Below, one piece after another: positions 28,337-37,303 of a stretch of 64,000 nucleotides of DNA; the first letter of the stretch is position 1; each line of letters opens with the position of its first letter. The stretch is taken from the NCBI RefSeq assembly GCF_011769985.2, contig NZ_CP039734.2, positions 1,364,001 through 1,428,000 on the forward strand, in the 5' to 3' direction. The notes below the pieces were generated by a model. It had not been told where the DNA came from. It did no database searches and worked only from the letters and a program-made list of their open reading frames with translations. The position numbers were made by a program, and so were the translations under genes. Source of the stretch: Sulfurospirillum diekertiae (lineage in GTDB: Bacteria; Campylobacterota; Campylobacteria; Campylobacterales; Sulfurospirillaceae).

Positions 28337-29701
28337 ATGAGTTCTTGGACACGCGCATCATGGAGAGAAAAACCAATTAAGCAACAACCAACGTATACCA
28401 ACCAAGAGTTGTAAAAATATTGAACAAGAACTCTGAGCAAATATCCTCCCCTTGTTTTTGCAGGTGAGGTTAGACAGCTCAAAGCCTCATTAGCTGATGT
28501 TGTCGCTGGAAAAGCTTTTTTACTTCAAGGTGGAGATTGTGCAGAAAGTTTTAGCGAATTTAACGCAGTTAATATTCGTGATATGTTTAAAGTCATGCTT
28601 CAAATGGCGGTTGTTTTAACCTTTGCTGGTGGCTGTCCCATCGTTAAAGTAGGGCGATTAGCGGGTCAATTTGCCAAGCCTAGATCATCTGATTATGAAG
28701 AGATGAATGGTGTAAAGCTTCCAAGTTACCGTGGTGACATCATCAATGACATTGAATTTACCGAAGATGCAAGAATCCCAAATCCAAAAAGAATGCTCAA
28801 AGCCTACAACCAATCAGCGGCAACGATGAACCTTTTACGTGCCTTTTCACGCGGTGGTTTGGCGGATCTTCACCAAGTCCATAAATGGACGTTAGGCTTT
28901 GTATCAGCCAGTCCTTTGGGCAAACGTTACCAACATCTTTGTGATCGCATTTCTGAGACATTAGCCTTTATGGAAGCGTGCGGTATCACCTCTGCTAATA
29001 CACCAAATATCAACGAAACAGTCGTTTATACTTCCCATGAAGCATTGCTTCTCAACTACGAAGAAGCATTGACACGTCAAGATAGCTTGACGGGTGATTG
29101 GTATGATTGTTCAGCTCATATGCTTTGGATAGGCGATCGCACCCGTGATGTCAATGATGCGCATGTAGAATTTCTCACAGGGGTTAAAAACCCTATTGGC
29201 ATCAAAGCAGGTCCTAGTATGACCGCTGAGGGCTTAATGAAGCTTATCCATAAACTAAACCCTGAAAATGAGCCAGGACGTCTTAATATCATCGTTCGTA
29301 TGGGTGCAGACAAGATTGAAAAAGAGTTCCCAAAATTAGTTCAAGCAGTAAAAGTAGCAGGAGCACATGTGCTTTGGAGCATCGATCCAATGCACGGTAA
29401 TACCATCAAAGCATCCAATAATTACAAAACGCGCTCGTTCGATGAAGTGTTGCGCGAAGTTAAAGGCTTCTTTAAAGTCCACGAAGAAGAGGGTACTTTC
29501 CCTGGTGGCGTTCACTTAGAAATGACAGGACAAGATGTGACCGAGTGTATCGGTGGAGCCCAAGATATCACCGAAGAGAACCTTGCATGCCGCTATCAAA
29601 CACAGTGCGACCCACGCCTCAACGCCAACCAAGCCTTAGAGCTTGCATTTCTGATCGCAGACTCCCTTAAAGACGCTCGTCAACGATTTTTAGCACAATA
29701 A
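28337..29701 (+). pseudogene. aroF: Class II 3-deoxy-7-phosphoheptulonate synthase, 5' end disrupted
   Basis: The enzyme joins PEP and erythrose 4-phosphate, the entry step of the shikimate pathway. Translation from ATG 28337 gives the plant-type opening SSWTRASWREKPIKQQP, but stops occur at codon 26 (TAA, after CCAAGAGTTG) and shortly after. If one base is dropped near 28410 the reading continues KNIEQE, and about 20 bases later a base must be restored to read [12 protein letters not shown]. From there the frame is intact: [14 protein letters not shown], the Mn and PEP site residues around [12 protein letters not shown] and [11 protein letters not shown]-like end (seen as [15 protein letters not shown]). 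Two compensating indels so close together suggest either sequence error or a recently damaged gene. The longest uninterrupted start is ATG 28583, which would delete about 80 residues. Confidence 0.8.
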
Positions 29702-29707
29702 AACTGC

Positions 29708-29741
29708 TTTACATGTAAAGGTGAAAATCTTTACATGTAAA
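29708..29741. repeat. Paired TTTACATGTAAA palindromes forming a 13-base inverted repeat
   Basis: TTTACATGTAAAG (29708-29720) and CTTTACATGTAAA (29729-29741) are exact reverse complements with an 8-base spacer, starting 7 bases after the DAHP synthase stop. A following AT-rich stretch makes it a plausible terminator. It is one of three paired arrangements of this motif in the window. Confidence 0.6.
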
Positions 29742-29787
29742 ATAAAATATCTCACTTTAATTTTATTTTTTGCGATAAGGGAAAAAC

Positions 29788-30102
29788 ATGATTTATGAAA
29801 TGAGAACCTATACTGTGAAAGTTGGAAAACAGCACGCATATATGAAACATTTTGAAGAAGTGGGTCTACCAATTATCAGTAAATATGCAAAACTTGTAGG
29901 ATATTGGTACAGTGACATTGGAGAGCTCAATCAGGTTGTTCATATTTGGGAATATCCAGATCTCAATACGAGAGAAGAGAGAAGGAGGGCACTTTATCAT
30001 GATAAAGAATGGCTTGAAAATTTTGTTCCTCTTGGGTTACCTATGCTTGAAAAACAAGAGTCAAAAATAATGTATGCCTCAAATTTTTCACCTATTCAAT
30101 AG
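29788..30102 (+). CDS. NIPSNAP family protein
   Basis: This 104-residue protein is a single NIPSNAP/ABM-type ferredoxin-like domain: MIYEMRTYTVKVGKQHAYMKHFEEVGLPI opens it and VHIWEYPDLNTREERR is the conserved second half. Small bacterial members are widespread, and a function in heme or metal handling or in monooxygenase-like chemistry has been suggested but not established. It is a single gene, enclosed by the paired palindromes upstream and a strong terminator downstream. Confidence 0.88.
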   Translation: MIYEMRTYTVKVGKQHAYMKHFEEVGLPIISKYAKLVGYWYSDIGELNQVVHIWEYPDLNTREERRRALYHDKEWLENFVPLGLPMLEKQESKIMYASNFSPIQ

Positions 30103-30111
30103 CCCTATTCT

Positions 30112-30141
30112 TGACTGAGTTTTGAGCTCAGTCATCTTTTT
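30112..30141 (+). terminator. Rho-independent terminator of the NIPSNAP gene
   Basis: TGACTGAG (30112-30119) and CTCAGTCA (30127-30134) form an 8-base stem with a 7-base loop, followed by TCTTTTT. It lies 10 bases after the stop and 2 before the convergent gene's stop. Confidence 0.8.
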
Positions 30142-30142
30142 G

Positions 30143-30421
30143 TTATCTTCCACTCAGCCAATCACTCTTCGAAAACGGATACTGTTTTTTAAACTCTACT
30201 TCATCAAAATCAAAACGGTAATTTTCCATATACGTTTTTACTAACTGGTACGCATCGTTGATTGCTTGAAATTTTGCGGTATCGCCATTTGGGGCGTCTG
30301 GATGAAATTCTTTGGAGAGGGAAAGGTAAAGTTTGTGAAGGGTCTTTTTATCGGTTTTGGAGACAACGCCCAAGGTTGTGAGTGCTTTTTCAAAATCACT
30401 GTACTCTAAACCTTGGAACAT
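30143..30421 (-). CDS. Small J-domain protein
   Basis: This 92-residue protein is essentially a single DnaJ-type J domain. The HPD tripeptide that stimulates DnaK ATPase is present (KEFHPDAPNGDTAKFQAINDAYQ, about residues 35-58). There is no G/F region, zinc-finger or substrate domain, so it should recruit DnaK to a specific task, not act as a general DnaJ. It is the last gene of the proA-ABC-DedA run, 11 bases after the DedA gene. Confidence 0.88.
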   Translation of the reverse strand: MFQGLEYSDFEKALTTLGVVSKTDKKTLHKLYLSLSKEFHPDAPNGDTAKFQAINDAYQLVKTYMENYRFDFDEVEFKKQYPFSKSDWLSGR

Positions 30422-30432
30422 CGCTTCTCCTT

Positions 30433-31053
30433 TTAAAGCTTCTTAGCGCTTCGTTTGCGCTCTTTTTTCTTGTGAAGCCAAATGTAAATAGCAGCAAAGA
30501 TAACGATGAAAATAATCAAAGCAATCGATATAGTGTGTAAATGCTCATTGAGGAGCGCTTCATTTTGACCGAAAAAATAGCCTAAAAATGTCAAAATACT
30601 AACCCAAATACCCGCTCCAAAGCCTGTGTAAAAACAAAAAAGTCCTAAATGCATACGTGCCAATCCCGCAGGAAGCGAGATGTAGTGGCGAATCACAGGA
30701 ATCAGCCTTGCGGTAAACGTTGAAAATGAACCGTGCGTTTTAAAGAATACTTCCACTTTTTCCAATGTTTCTGGCTTGATAAAAACGTAATGTCCATACT
30801 TCAAAATCAACTTTCGACCTAACTTGACTGCCAAATAATAGTTCAAAAGTGCACCTGAAATACTTCCGAGCGTGCCAAGGGCAATAACAATGGCTAAATT
30901 CATCTCACCTTTAGCACACAAATACCCAGCGGGTATCATCACTACTTCACTAGGGAGTGGGAAAATACTACTTTCAATCAACATCATGATAAAAATACCA
31001 AGGTATCCTAAAACTCCAACGGTTTGAACAATCCAATCAATAATAGCGTGCAT
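30433..31053 (-). CDS. DedA family membrane protein
   Basis: This 206-residue inner membrane protein belongs to the DedA/VTT family, some members of which flip undecaprenyl phosphate or phosphatidylethanolamine. Family marks are ESSIFPLPSEVVMIPAGYLC (about 27-46), the GALLNYYLAVKLGRK stretch (about 67-81) and the conserved ARLIPVIRHYISLPAGLARM (about 116-135) with the amphipathic Arg. It ends in a strongly basic tail (HKKKERKRSAKKL). Seven bases separate it from the upstream ABC ATPase gene. Confidence 0.9.
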   Translation of the reverse strand: MHAIIDWIVQTVGVLGYLGIFIMMLIESSIFPLPSEVVMIPAGYLCAKGEMNLAIVIALGTLGSISGALLNYYLAVKLGRKLILKYGHYVFIKPETLEKVEVFFKTHGSFSTFTARLIPVIRHYISLPAGLARMHLGLFCFYTGFGAGIWVSILTFLGYFFGQNEALLNEHLHTISIALIIFIVIFAAIYIWLHKKKERKRSAKKL

Positions 31054-31060
31054 AAAACTC

Positions 31061-31645
31061 CTATTTTTTTTCTTTTAACTCAATCATACGATCACTGCAC
31101 CACGATGCCAAATCTTTATCGTGCGTGATAAGCAAAATGCCTATTCGATCTAAAAACTGCATCAACAGTTGCATGACATGTAATCCTGTAATGTTATCGA
31201 GTGCTGAAGTGGGCTCATCGGCTAAAATGAGGGAAGGCTTCATCAACAGTGCTCTTAAAATAGAGCATCTTTGCAGCTGCCCACCGCTGAGTTGATGCGG
31301 TTTTTGAGCCAATACCTCCGTGTCAAGATCAAGTGCATCGCATAACTGATGCAAATCGTGTAAAGGAGCAACATCACTGATCTGATTGACAATGGTATAG
31401 GTCGGATGAAACGATGTGTAAGGGTCTTGAAAAATCTGCGAAAGTTTCATCACATGAATCGTGCCACTGTTGGCTTTCAGATTTCCTGCAATGAGTTCAA
31501 AAAGTGTACTTTTCCCACTGCCACTTGCCCCCAAAATGGCAACGACTTCTCCAACCTTTACATGTAAAGAAAAATTGTCATATAAAAGCTTGGAATTTGG
31601 GTAGGCAAAGCTTAGATTTTCAATGCGTAAAACCTCTTGGCTCAT
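31061..31645 (-). CDS. Orphan ABC ATPase, peptide/nickel-importer type
   Basis: This 194-residue ATPase domain has Walker A GASGSGKST (about 39-47), the Opp/Dpp/Nik-type Q-loop IFQDPYTSFHP, signature LSGGQLQR (about 119-126), Walker [13 protein letters not shown] and the switch His in LITHDKD. It is shorter than DppF/NikE (about 260) and has no permease or binding-protein gene next to it. Its partner must be encoded elsewhere or it does a non-transport job. It overlaps proA by 4 bases and carries one TTTACATGTAAA copy at 31558. Confidence 0.85.
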   Translation of the reverse strand: MSQEVLRIENLSFAYPNSKLLYDNFSLHVKVGEVVAILGASGSGKSTLFELIAGNLKANSGTIHVMKLSQIFQDPYTSFHPTYTIVNQISDVAPLHDLHQLCDALDLDTEVLAQKPHQLSGGQLQRCSILRALLMKPSLILADEPTSALDNITGLHVMQLLMQFLDRIGILLITHDKDLASWCSDRMIELKEKK

Positions 31646-32877
31646 GCGCGAATTTGCCCTTTACCATAAACTTTGAATTTGTAAGTGGTCAGGTCATTAA
31701 TGCCCATAGGTCCACGTGCATGAAGTTTGTTGGTACTGATGCCCACTTCTGCGCCAAAACCAAACTCACCACCATCTGTAAAACGGGTGGAAGCATTGGC
31801 ATAAACCGTTGCCGCGTCAACTTCATTTAAAAAGCGTTCAACGGTAGTATAATTTTCACTCAAAATGGCTTCAGAATGCGAAGAGCCAAACTCCGCAATA
31901 TGGGCTATTGCTTCATCTACGCTTTCAACGATCTTGATATTGAGAGCATTACAAAGGTGTTCGGTATGGTAATCTTCCTCACTGGCAAGCTTTACATGTA
32001 AAAGATTTTGAGTCTTATCACATCCTTTTATCTCCGCTCCAGTCAGGTCAAGCGCCTCTTTCATACGGGGTAAAAAACTTTCCGCCACAGATTCATGAAC
32101 TAAAAGTGTTTCCAGTGAATTACACGCACTTGGGCGTTGGCATTTGGCGTTTAAAACAATTTCGATGGCTTGGTCTAAATTCGCTTCTTTATCCACATAG
32201 GTATGACAGACACCTTTGTCATGTTTTACCACAGGAACGGTTGCATTTTCACTCACAAAACGAATCAACGCCTCACCACCGCGAGGGATGATAAGATCAA
32301 CATATTTGTCCATTTTGATCAGCTTAGCAACGCCTTCACGACTGGAATCGGGCAAAAGCGAAATAATCTCTATAGGGAGGTTGAATTTTTCGAGCACTTC
32401 TTGTAAAATGGAAGCAATAACTGCATTGCTGTAAAATGCCTCTTTACCACCTTTTAGCACACATGCATTGCCACTTTTAAAGCAAAGGGCGGCGGTATCG
32501 CTGGTCACATTGGGACGACTTTCATAAATGATACCTACCACACCAATAGGAATGCTGACTTTTTCAATTCTGAGTCCACTAGGAACAACCCAACCTTCTA
32601 AAATACGCCCTACAGGCTCTTTGAGCGCTGCAATTTCGCGAATGGCATTTGCCATATCTGCTATGCGTTGCGTGTTGAGTAAGAGTCGATCAACAAGTGC
32701 TGAACTTAAATTGTTTTTCTTGGCTTCTTCTAAATCTTTTTTATTTTCGGTTATGATAAGCGCACTGTGTCTCTCTAAAGCCTCTGCCATATGTGCTAAA
32801 ACATCCATTTTTGTTTTAGGATCAAGGGTGGCGATAATTCGACTGGCAGATTTGGCATGTTCTAGAAAAGTTTGCAC
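31642..32877 (-). CDS. proA: Glutamate-5-semialdehyde dehydrogenase
   Basis: This 411-residue enzyme reduces gamma-glutamyl phosphate to the semialdehyde with NADPH, the second step of proline synthesis. The family marks are visible: YESRPNVTSDTAALCFKSGNACVLKGGKEA (about 119-148), the catalytic cysteine in NAKCQRPSACNSLET (about 240-254) and GEFGFGAEVGISTNKLHARGPMG near the C-terminus. Length is typical. It is first in a four-gene run and carries one palindrome copy at 31992. Confidence 0.96.
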   Translation of the reverse strand: MQTFLEHAKSASRIIATLDPKTKMDVLAHMAEALERHSALIITENKKDLEEAKKNNLSSALVDRLLLNTQRIADMANAIREIAALKEPVGRILEGWVVPSGLRIEKVSIPIGVVGIIYESRPNVTSDTAALCFKSGNACVLKGGKEAFYSNAVIASILQEVLEKFNLPIEIISLLPDSSREGVAKLIKMDKYVDLIIPRGGEALIRFVSENATVPVVKHDKGVCHTYVDKEANLDQAIEIVLNAKCQRPSACNSLETLLVHESVAESFLPRMKEALDLTGAEIKGCDKTQNLLHVKLASEEDYHTEHLCNALNIKIVESVDEAIAHIAEFGSSHSEAILSENYTTVERFLNEVDAATVYANASTRFTDGGEFGFGAEVGISTNKLHARGPMGINDLTTYKFKVYGKGQIRA

Positions 32878-32953
32878 GTTGATAGTTCCTTACAATGGCA
32901 TTTGATGGGATTTTACACTTTTTATATTTAATGTGTCATAAGTAAGTTCGGGA

Positions 32954-32959
32954 TATAAT
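32954..32959 (+). promoter_or_regulatory. Sigma70 -10 box of the flavoprotein gene
   Basis: TATAAT lies 37 bases before the ATG at 32997, with CAAGGA as the ribosome site in between. Confidence 0.5.
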
Positions 32960-32996
32960 AGTTAGCATCAGTAGATAATCATACAAGGACACAAGA

Positions 32997-33950
32997 ATGC
33001 AACAAATTTACGATTTAGTCATTATTGGTGGTGGACCTGGCGGTATTGGTGCAGCGGTTGAAGCAAAGGTGCTTGGACTGAAACATATTATGATGATTGA
33101 AAAGGGTGATAACCATTCACAAACGATCCGCAAATTTTACAAAGATAATAAACGTGTTGATAAAAACTACAAAGGTCAGGAGATCGAACTTAAAGGCTCT
33201 ATTGATTTCCGTGATGGCACCAAAGAGAGCACACTGAACTACTTTGACTCACTTTTAGATACGGGCGAGATTGACTCAGCATTTAACAGCGAAGTTGAGA
33301 GCATCATCAAAGAAAATAACGAATTTCGTATCGTAACAACCAAAGCGGGATACAGAGCCAAAAATGTTATCGTCGCTATTGGCACGATGGGAAAACCCAA
33401 TAAACCCGATTACACACTACCTCTCTCACTCAAAGAACGCATCAATTTCAACTTAGACAAATGTTCACAAAATGAAAAACTATTGATTGTGGGTGGTGGA
33501 AACTCTGCCATAGAGTATGCGATAGAGCTTTCCAAAACCAATAACGTTACTGTTAATTATCGTCGTGACACCTTTAGTAGGCTCAACGACATCAATCTTA
33601 AGATGATTCAAGAGTTCAATGGACAAGAGAAACTTCGTCTTCGCCTTGGTATGGATATTGTATCGGTAGAAAATGAAAATGGTCTTGTCAAAGTTAACTT
33701 TACCGATGGCTATTATACGATTTACGATCGTGTAGTGTATGCAATTGGCGGAACAACACCGGTTGATTTTCTACGAAAATGTGGGATTTCACTTGATAGC
33801 GAAGGAAAACCCGAGTTTGATGAAAATTATGAAACCAAAACCAAAGGGCTTTATTTAGCAGGTGACATCGCGGTTAAAAGTGGTGGAAGTATCGCTATTG
33901 CGCTTAACCATGCGTATTCTATTGTGTCACATATTTTAAATTCAAAATAA
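32997..33950 (+). CDS. NAD(P)/FAD-dependent oxidoreductase (YpdA / thioredoxin reductase-like)
   Basis: This 317-residue two-dinucleotide-fold flavoprotein has an FAD motif GGGPGGIGAAVEA near the N-terminus (about 11-23) and an NAD(P) motif GGGNSAIEYAIEL (about 166-178). The FAD-closing motif GLYLAGDIAVKSGGSIAIALNHAY lies near the end. There is no CxxC redox pair between the domains, so it is not a classical thioredoxin reductase, and the layout resembles YpdA/bacillithiol-disulfide reductases and related proteins. The substrate is unknown. The following membrane-anchored coiled-coil gene starts 16 bases after its stop. Confidence 0.85.
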   Translation: MQQIYDLVIIGGGPGGIGAAVEAKVLGLKHIMMIEKGDNHSQTIRKFYKDNKRVDKNYKGQEIELKGSIDFRDGTKESTLNYFDSLLDTGEIDSAFNSEVESIIKENNEFRIVTTKAGYRAKNVIVAIGTMGKPNKPDYTLPLSLKERINFNLDKCSQNEKLLIVGGGNSAIEYAIELSKTNNVTVNYRRDTFSRLNDINLKMIQEFNGQEKLRLRLGMDIVSVENENGLVKVNFTDGYYTIYDRVVYAIGGTTPVDFLRKCGISLDSEGKPEFDENYETKTKGLYLAGDIAVKSGGSIAIALNHAYSIVSHILNSK

Positions 33951-33966
33951 TTAAGGCTTTTGATTA

Positions 33967-35571
33967 ATGGCAAAAATTGCTCTCTCTTCTTCGCAGATTT
34001 TAAATATAGCACTTGGTGCAATTATCGTAGTTGGAAGTTTAGCTTCTGTAAAATATGGTAATTTTGGTGGAGTCTCTTTTGACGAGCTCGGTGAAAAATA
34101 CATCAGTAAAAGCGATGTTAAATTTAGTGATCTACCGCAAGATATGCAAAAGCATTATATAGACAAAGACGCGACGATTGAGCAGGGCAAAGATGGCAAT
34201 CTCTATGAAGATGTATACTTTGACGAACAAGGTAAACCCATTCCTGATTCTGAGTTAACACCTCAGGACTTTAAGCGTATGGTCAATAAATTGCAAAAAA
34301 CACTCCTCTTTATTCAGCACGATAACCTTTTAATGGCCAATGAAAAAAATGAGCTTTCTAAAAAGCTCGAAGAGCAAGACAACGAACTTGAAGAGCAACG
34401 CAATCAATTAACCAATAAAAATACCGAACGCCTTAATGAAGCAGAGCAGCAACACTATCGCAACATCAGTGATTTGACGATGAAAATCAATGAGTTGCAA
34501 AAGGAAAATGTTGTCATCGCTCAAAAAGCAAACATTGAAGCCAATACCTTAAGAGGTCAAATAGAAGAACTTAAAGCTAAGGCTGTCGATGATGAAGATA
34601 AAAAACGTATTGCCATTCAAAAAGCACGCGAAGAAGAGCAAGCAAAACTAACGGATTACAAAGAAAAAATCAAATTTTTGAACGACCAGATTGCGCTTTT
34701 AAACGAGCAAATCAATACAAACAACGAAACAGCTAAAAATGCTTTTACACGTAAGCAAGATGAGATCAACAAACTTAAAGAAGAGATCGTACAAGCGGCA
34801 AAAGAGAAAAATGAACTCTTAAATAAACAAACACAATCCTTGCTCCTTTCAGACCAAAAGCATAAAGAAGAGATCGGTAAATACAACGCTACCATAGAAC
34901 AACTCAAAGCGGATACTGAAAAATTGATTGCTAAAAATCGCCAAGATATGGCGCTTCAAGATGACGATCATCTCAAGAAAATGGCACTTGAAGAGGAAAA
35001 AATCAAAGGCCTGAATAATGAGATTGCCAGTTCTAAAAAACATATTGATGCACTCATCCTTGAAAACGAGAAGGATTTTAATAAATTTAAAACCTATCTT
35101 GAAGATGAGAAAAAACTCAATAAAGAGCTCTCCGCAGCCAATAAAAAACTTGAAGAAAATGCACAAAACAGTGAAAAAAATCTTAACGCATCCATTTTGA
35201 AACTTAATGAGGAAATTGCCAAAAGAGAGTCTAAGATCAAAGAGTTAGGCGATAAAATAGTAACAATGAACACAGAAAAGCTTAACGTTGAAGAAGAGGT
35301 CAAAAAACGAGTCGATGAAAACGACAAGATTCACAATAAAAACTATAAAGTATTTAATGAAAAAATTGCCAGTTTCGATAATGTTAAAAAAGAGTTAATG
35401 GCAAAATTTGACAAACAGTTAAGTGATTACAAAGCAACCGTACAAGAAAACAGTGATCGTATGCAATTTCATACCGATGAACTCACCGCGTCCCATAATG
35501 ATTTAAAACTCAAATACGACGAAAAAGAGAAAGAGCTACAGGCTCTTAAAAACACAACTCATTGCCTATAA
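33967..35571 (+). CDS. Membrane-anchored coiled-coil protein, N-terminal part before a frameshift
   Basis: This is a 534-residue reading frame. One hydrophobic N-terminal segment (ILNIALGAIIVVGSLASVKYG, about 11-31) acts as signal anchor. A globular stretch with SFDELGEKYISKSDVKFSDLP follows, then more than 400 residues of heptad-rich Glu/Lys coiled coil starting near residue 120. The frame ends at a stop just after a run of five As (35549-35554). Reading the next frame continues the same coiled coil without a break in character, so the native protein very likely goes on through 37301. The role is unknown; a periplasmic or envelope-spanning structural rod is a reasonable guess. Confidence 0.75.
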   Translation: MAKIALSSSQILNIALGAIIVVGSLASVKYGNFGGVSFDELGEKYISKSDVKFSDLPQDMQKHYIDKDATIEQGKDGNLYEDVYFDEQGKPIPDSELTPQDFKRMVNKLQKTLLFIQHDNLLMANEKNELSKKLEEQDNELEEQRNQLTNKNTERLNEAEQQHYRNISDLTMKINELQKENVVIAQKANIEANTLRGQIEELKAKAVDDEDKKRIAIQKAREEEQAKLTDYKEKIKFLNDQIALLNEQINTNNETAKNAFTRKQDEINKLKEEIVQAAKEKNELLNKQTQSLLLSDQKHKEEIGKYNATIEQLKADTEKLIAKNRQDMALQDDDHLKKMALEEEKIKGLNNEIASSKKHIDALILENEKDFNKFKTYLEDEKKLNKELSAANKKLEENAQNSEKNLNASILKLNEEIAKRESKIKELGDKIVTMNTEKLNVEEEVKKRVDENDKIHNKNYKVFNEKIASFDNVKKELMAKFDKQLSDYKATVQENSDRMQFHTDELTASHNDLKLKYDEKEKELQALKNTTHCL

Positions 35572-35881
35572 AACAGAGACACAAAAAGGCAAAGAGAGCG
35601 ATGACGGAAAGATCAAAGAACTTCGCACGGCTTTAGATGAACTCAAAGCAAGTAGCAAGGCTCAAGAAAACGACTACATCGCTAAAATACAGTTACTTCA
35701 AACAGATATTAAAGAAAAAGAGACAGCGATTGTTTCCAACCGAAAAGATGAAGTTCTTAAAACTTCTGCTTTAGAAAAAGAGATTAAAAGTAAAGCACAG
35801 GAACTCCAAAAAATTCAGACAGAGAATGCACGCAATGAAGGAATGGTTCAAACATTTACATGTAAAGCTCAAAGATGCTGA
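35552..35881 (+). other. Middle coding segment of the frameshifted coiled-coil gene
   Basis: In the second frame the sequence reads TQLIAYKTETQKGKES and then about 90 further heptad-rich residues, with no start codon of its own, ending in TGA at 35879. It bridges the 534-residue frame to the next one that begins in the overlap (35826). Moving from segment to segment needs one base less at each junction: first at the A-run near 35550, then between about 35826 and 35870. Confidence 0.65.
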
Positions 35882-37301
35882 AGATAACGCAACGAAGGCA
35901 ACCAACAAAAAAGTCGAAGAGCTTAAAGCGCAACTTGCAACGATTGAAAAAAATCGTGTGAGTGAAGATTCAAAAATGGTTGGACTTAAAGACGAACTTC
36001 GCCGTAAAGAGATTGAGTATTTAGATGCGCTCAAAGAGAAAGATAAAGAGATTAAAGCTAAAGAAGCAACAATTCTTGCAACCAAAGAGGGAATGAAAAA
36101 AATCGAAGGCCTCAAAGCCTCAACAGATGAAAATCTAACGAAATTTAAAGAAGAGTCTAAACAAAAAGAGCTTCAACATTTAGAAGCCACCAAAGCACTT
36201 CAAAACGAGATCAAAGCTAAAGAGTCACAATTAGCAGCTTCCTCTAAAGAAGAAACCCTTAAAAGCATTGCTTTGGACAAAGAACTCAAAGCCAAAGAGG
36301 CACAACTCTTAGCCTCTAAAGATGAGATGAAAAAACTAGAAGCGCAAAGAGTTGCAACAGAAGACAAACTCGCAAAACTCAAAGAAGAGTCAAAACAACA
36401 ACAGCTTCAAAACTTAGAAGCAACCAAAGCATTGCAAGCAGATCTCAAAGCCAAAGAGAGCCAAATTGCCTCATTCAATAAAGAAGAGACACTTAAAAGT
36501 ATTGCTTTAGAAAAAGAGCTCAAAGCCAAAGAAGCCACGATTGTTGCCAATAAAGAAAACTACAAAAAAACAGAAACACTTAAAGCTTCACTGGAAGAGA
36601 ATATAACGAAACTCAAGGAAGAGTTCAAGCAAAAAGAGCTTCAATATTTAGAGGCAGCGAAAGCACTCCAAGCCGATATCAAAGCCAAAGAGACACAATT
36701 AGGAGCTAGTAAAAAAGATGAAACCCTTAAAATCATCGCACTCGAAAAAGAGCTCAAACAAAAAGAGGGTGTTTTAGCGCAACAACAAGATGACTTTACA
36801 AAACGTATTGCCTCTAATGAGCAGACGATCAAAACGCTCAATGAAAAGATTAAATTGTTAGAAACAGCAACGCCGAAGACAGCGGTAGCTACAAAAACTT
36901 CTGCACCTACCTCTTCCAAGGGACATAAACCTATTATGGTTGACAAAGTAACTTGTACCGATATGGGAACAGGTGTCAATGCTATCTCAGAAACGTGTAA
37001 AAAAGAGGTGCAGACGTTCCTTGCCAAGTATGACAGTTCCTATTTCTTTGAAGTTGCGCCGATTGTTGATAATGGTGGTTTCGCCTCACTCAAACTGATT
37101 AAAAATAAAAAAGTGGGTGTTGAAGACACTGAAATTGATCGTATTAGTGGACTTGCCAACATTGGACTTGGAAAAGCCAGAGCAAAAGCGGGTGGAGAGC
37201 TTGTTGAAACTTATGTTGGGGAAGGGGCAAAAATTAGCTATGCACTGTCTAACATAGAGCAAGACAAAGCACGAGGCTTCCAGATAAGGGTGTATCAATA
37301 A
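35826..37301 (+). CDS. Coiled-coil protein, C-terminal part with 78-residue repeats
   Basis: This 491-residue frame has an ATG at 35826 but probably forms the C-terminal part of the upstream gene. Heptad coiled coil covers about residues 10-345. It contains tandem 78-residue units beginning KEESKQ or KEEFKQ. A C-terminal globular domain (about 370-491) starts at VDKVTCTDMGTGVNAISETC, with two cysteines, and ends in RGFQIRVYQ. The C-terminal domain somewhat recalls OmpA-like or envelope-binding modules but I cannot name it. The palindrome TTTACATGTAAA lies in its first codons (35856). The methyltransferase gene begins 2 bases after its stop. Confidence 0.7.
   Translation: MHAMKEWFKHLHVKLKDAEDNATKATNKKVEELKAQLATIEKNRVSEDSKMVGLKDELRRKEIEYLDALKEKDKEIKAKEATILATKEGMKKIEGLKASTDENLTKFKEESKQKELQHLEATKALQNEIKAKESQLAASSKEETLKSIALDKELKAKEAQLLASKDEMKKLEAQRVATEDKLAKLKEESKQQQLQNLEATKALQADLKAKESQIASFNKEETLKSIALEKELKAKEATIVANKENYKKTETLKASLEENITKLKEEFKQKELQYLEAAKALQADIKAKETQLGASKKDETLKIIALEKELKQKEGVLAQQQDDFTKRIASNEQTIKTLNEKIKLLETATPKTAVATKTSAPTSSKGHKPIMVDKVTCTDMGTGVNAISETCKKEVQTFLAKYDSSYFFEVAPIVDNGGFASLKLIKNKKVGVEDTEIDRISGLANIGLGKARAKAGGELVETYVGEGAKISYALSNIEQDKARGFQIRVYQ
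36147..36790 (+). repeat. Tandem 234-base in-gene repeats
   Basis: Units begin at 36147, 36381 and 36615, exactly 234 bases (78 codons) apart. Each encodes KEE-KQ, ALQ-IKAKE and ETLK-IALEKELK patterns at the same positions, and the third is incomplete. A weaker related unit lies upstream. Unit number could vary by recombination. Confidence 0.75.
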
Positions 37302-37303
37302 CG

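Noticed and set aside
28583-29701. DAHP synthase simply starting at ATG 28583
   Set aside because: The region before it encodes the conserved class II opening and [10 protein letters not shown] plus [11 protein letters not shown], which the enzyme needs. The upstream ATG at 28337 with promoter and ribosome site is the true start.
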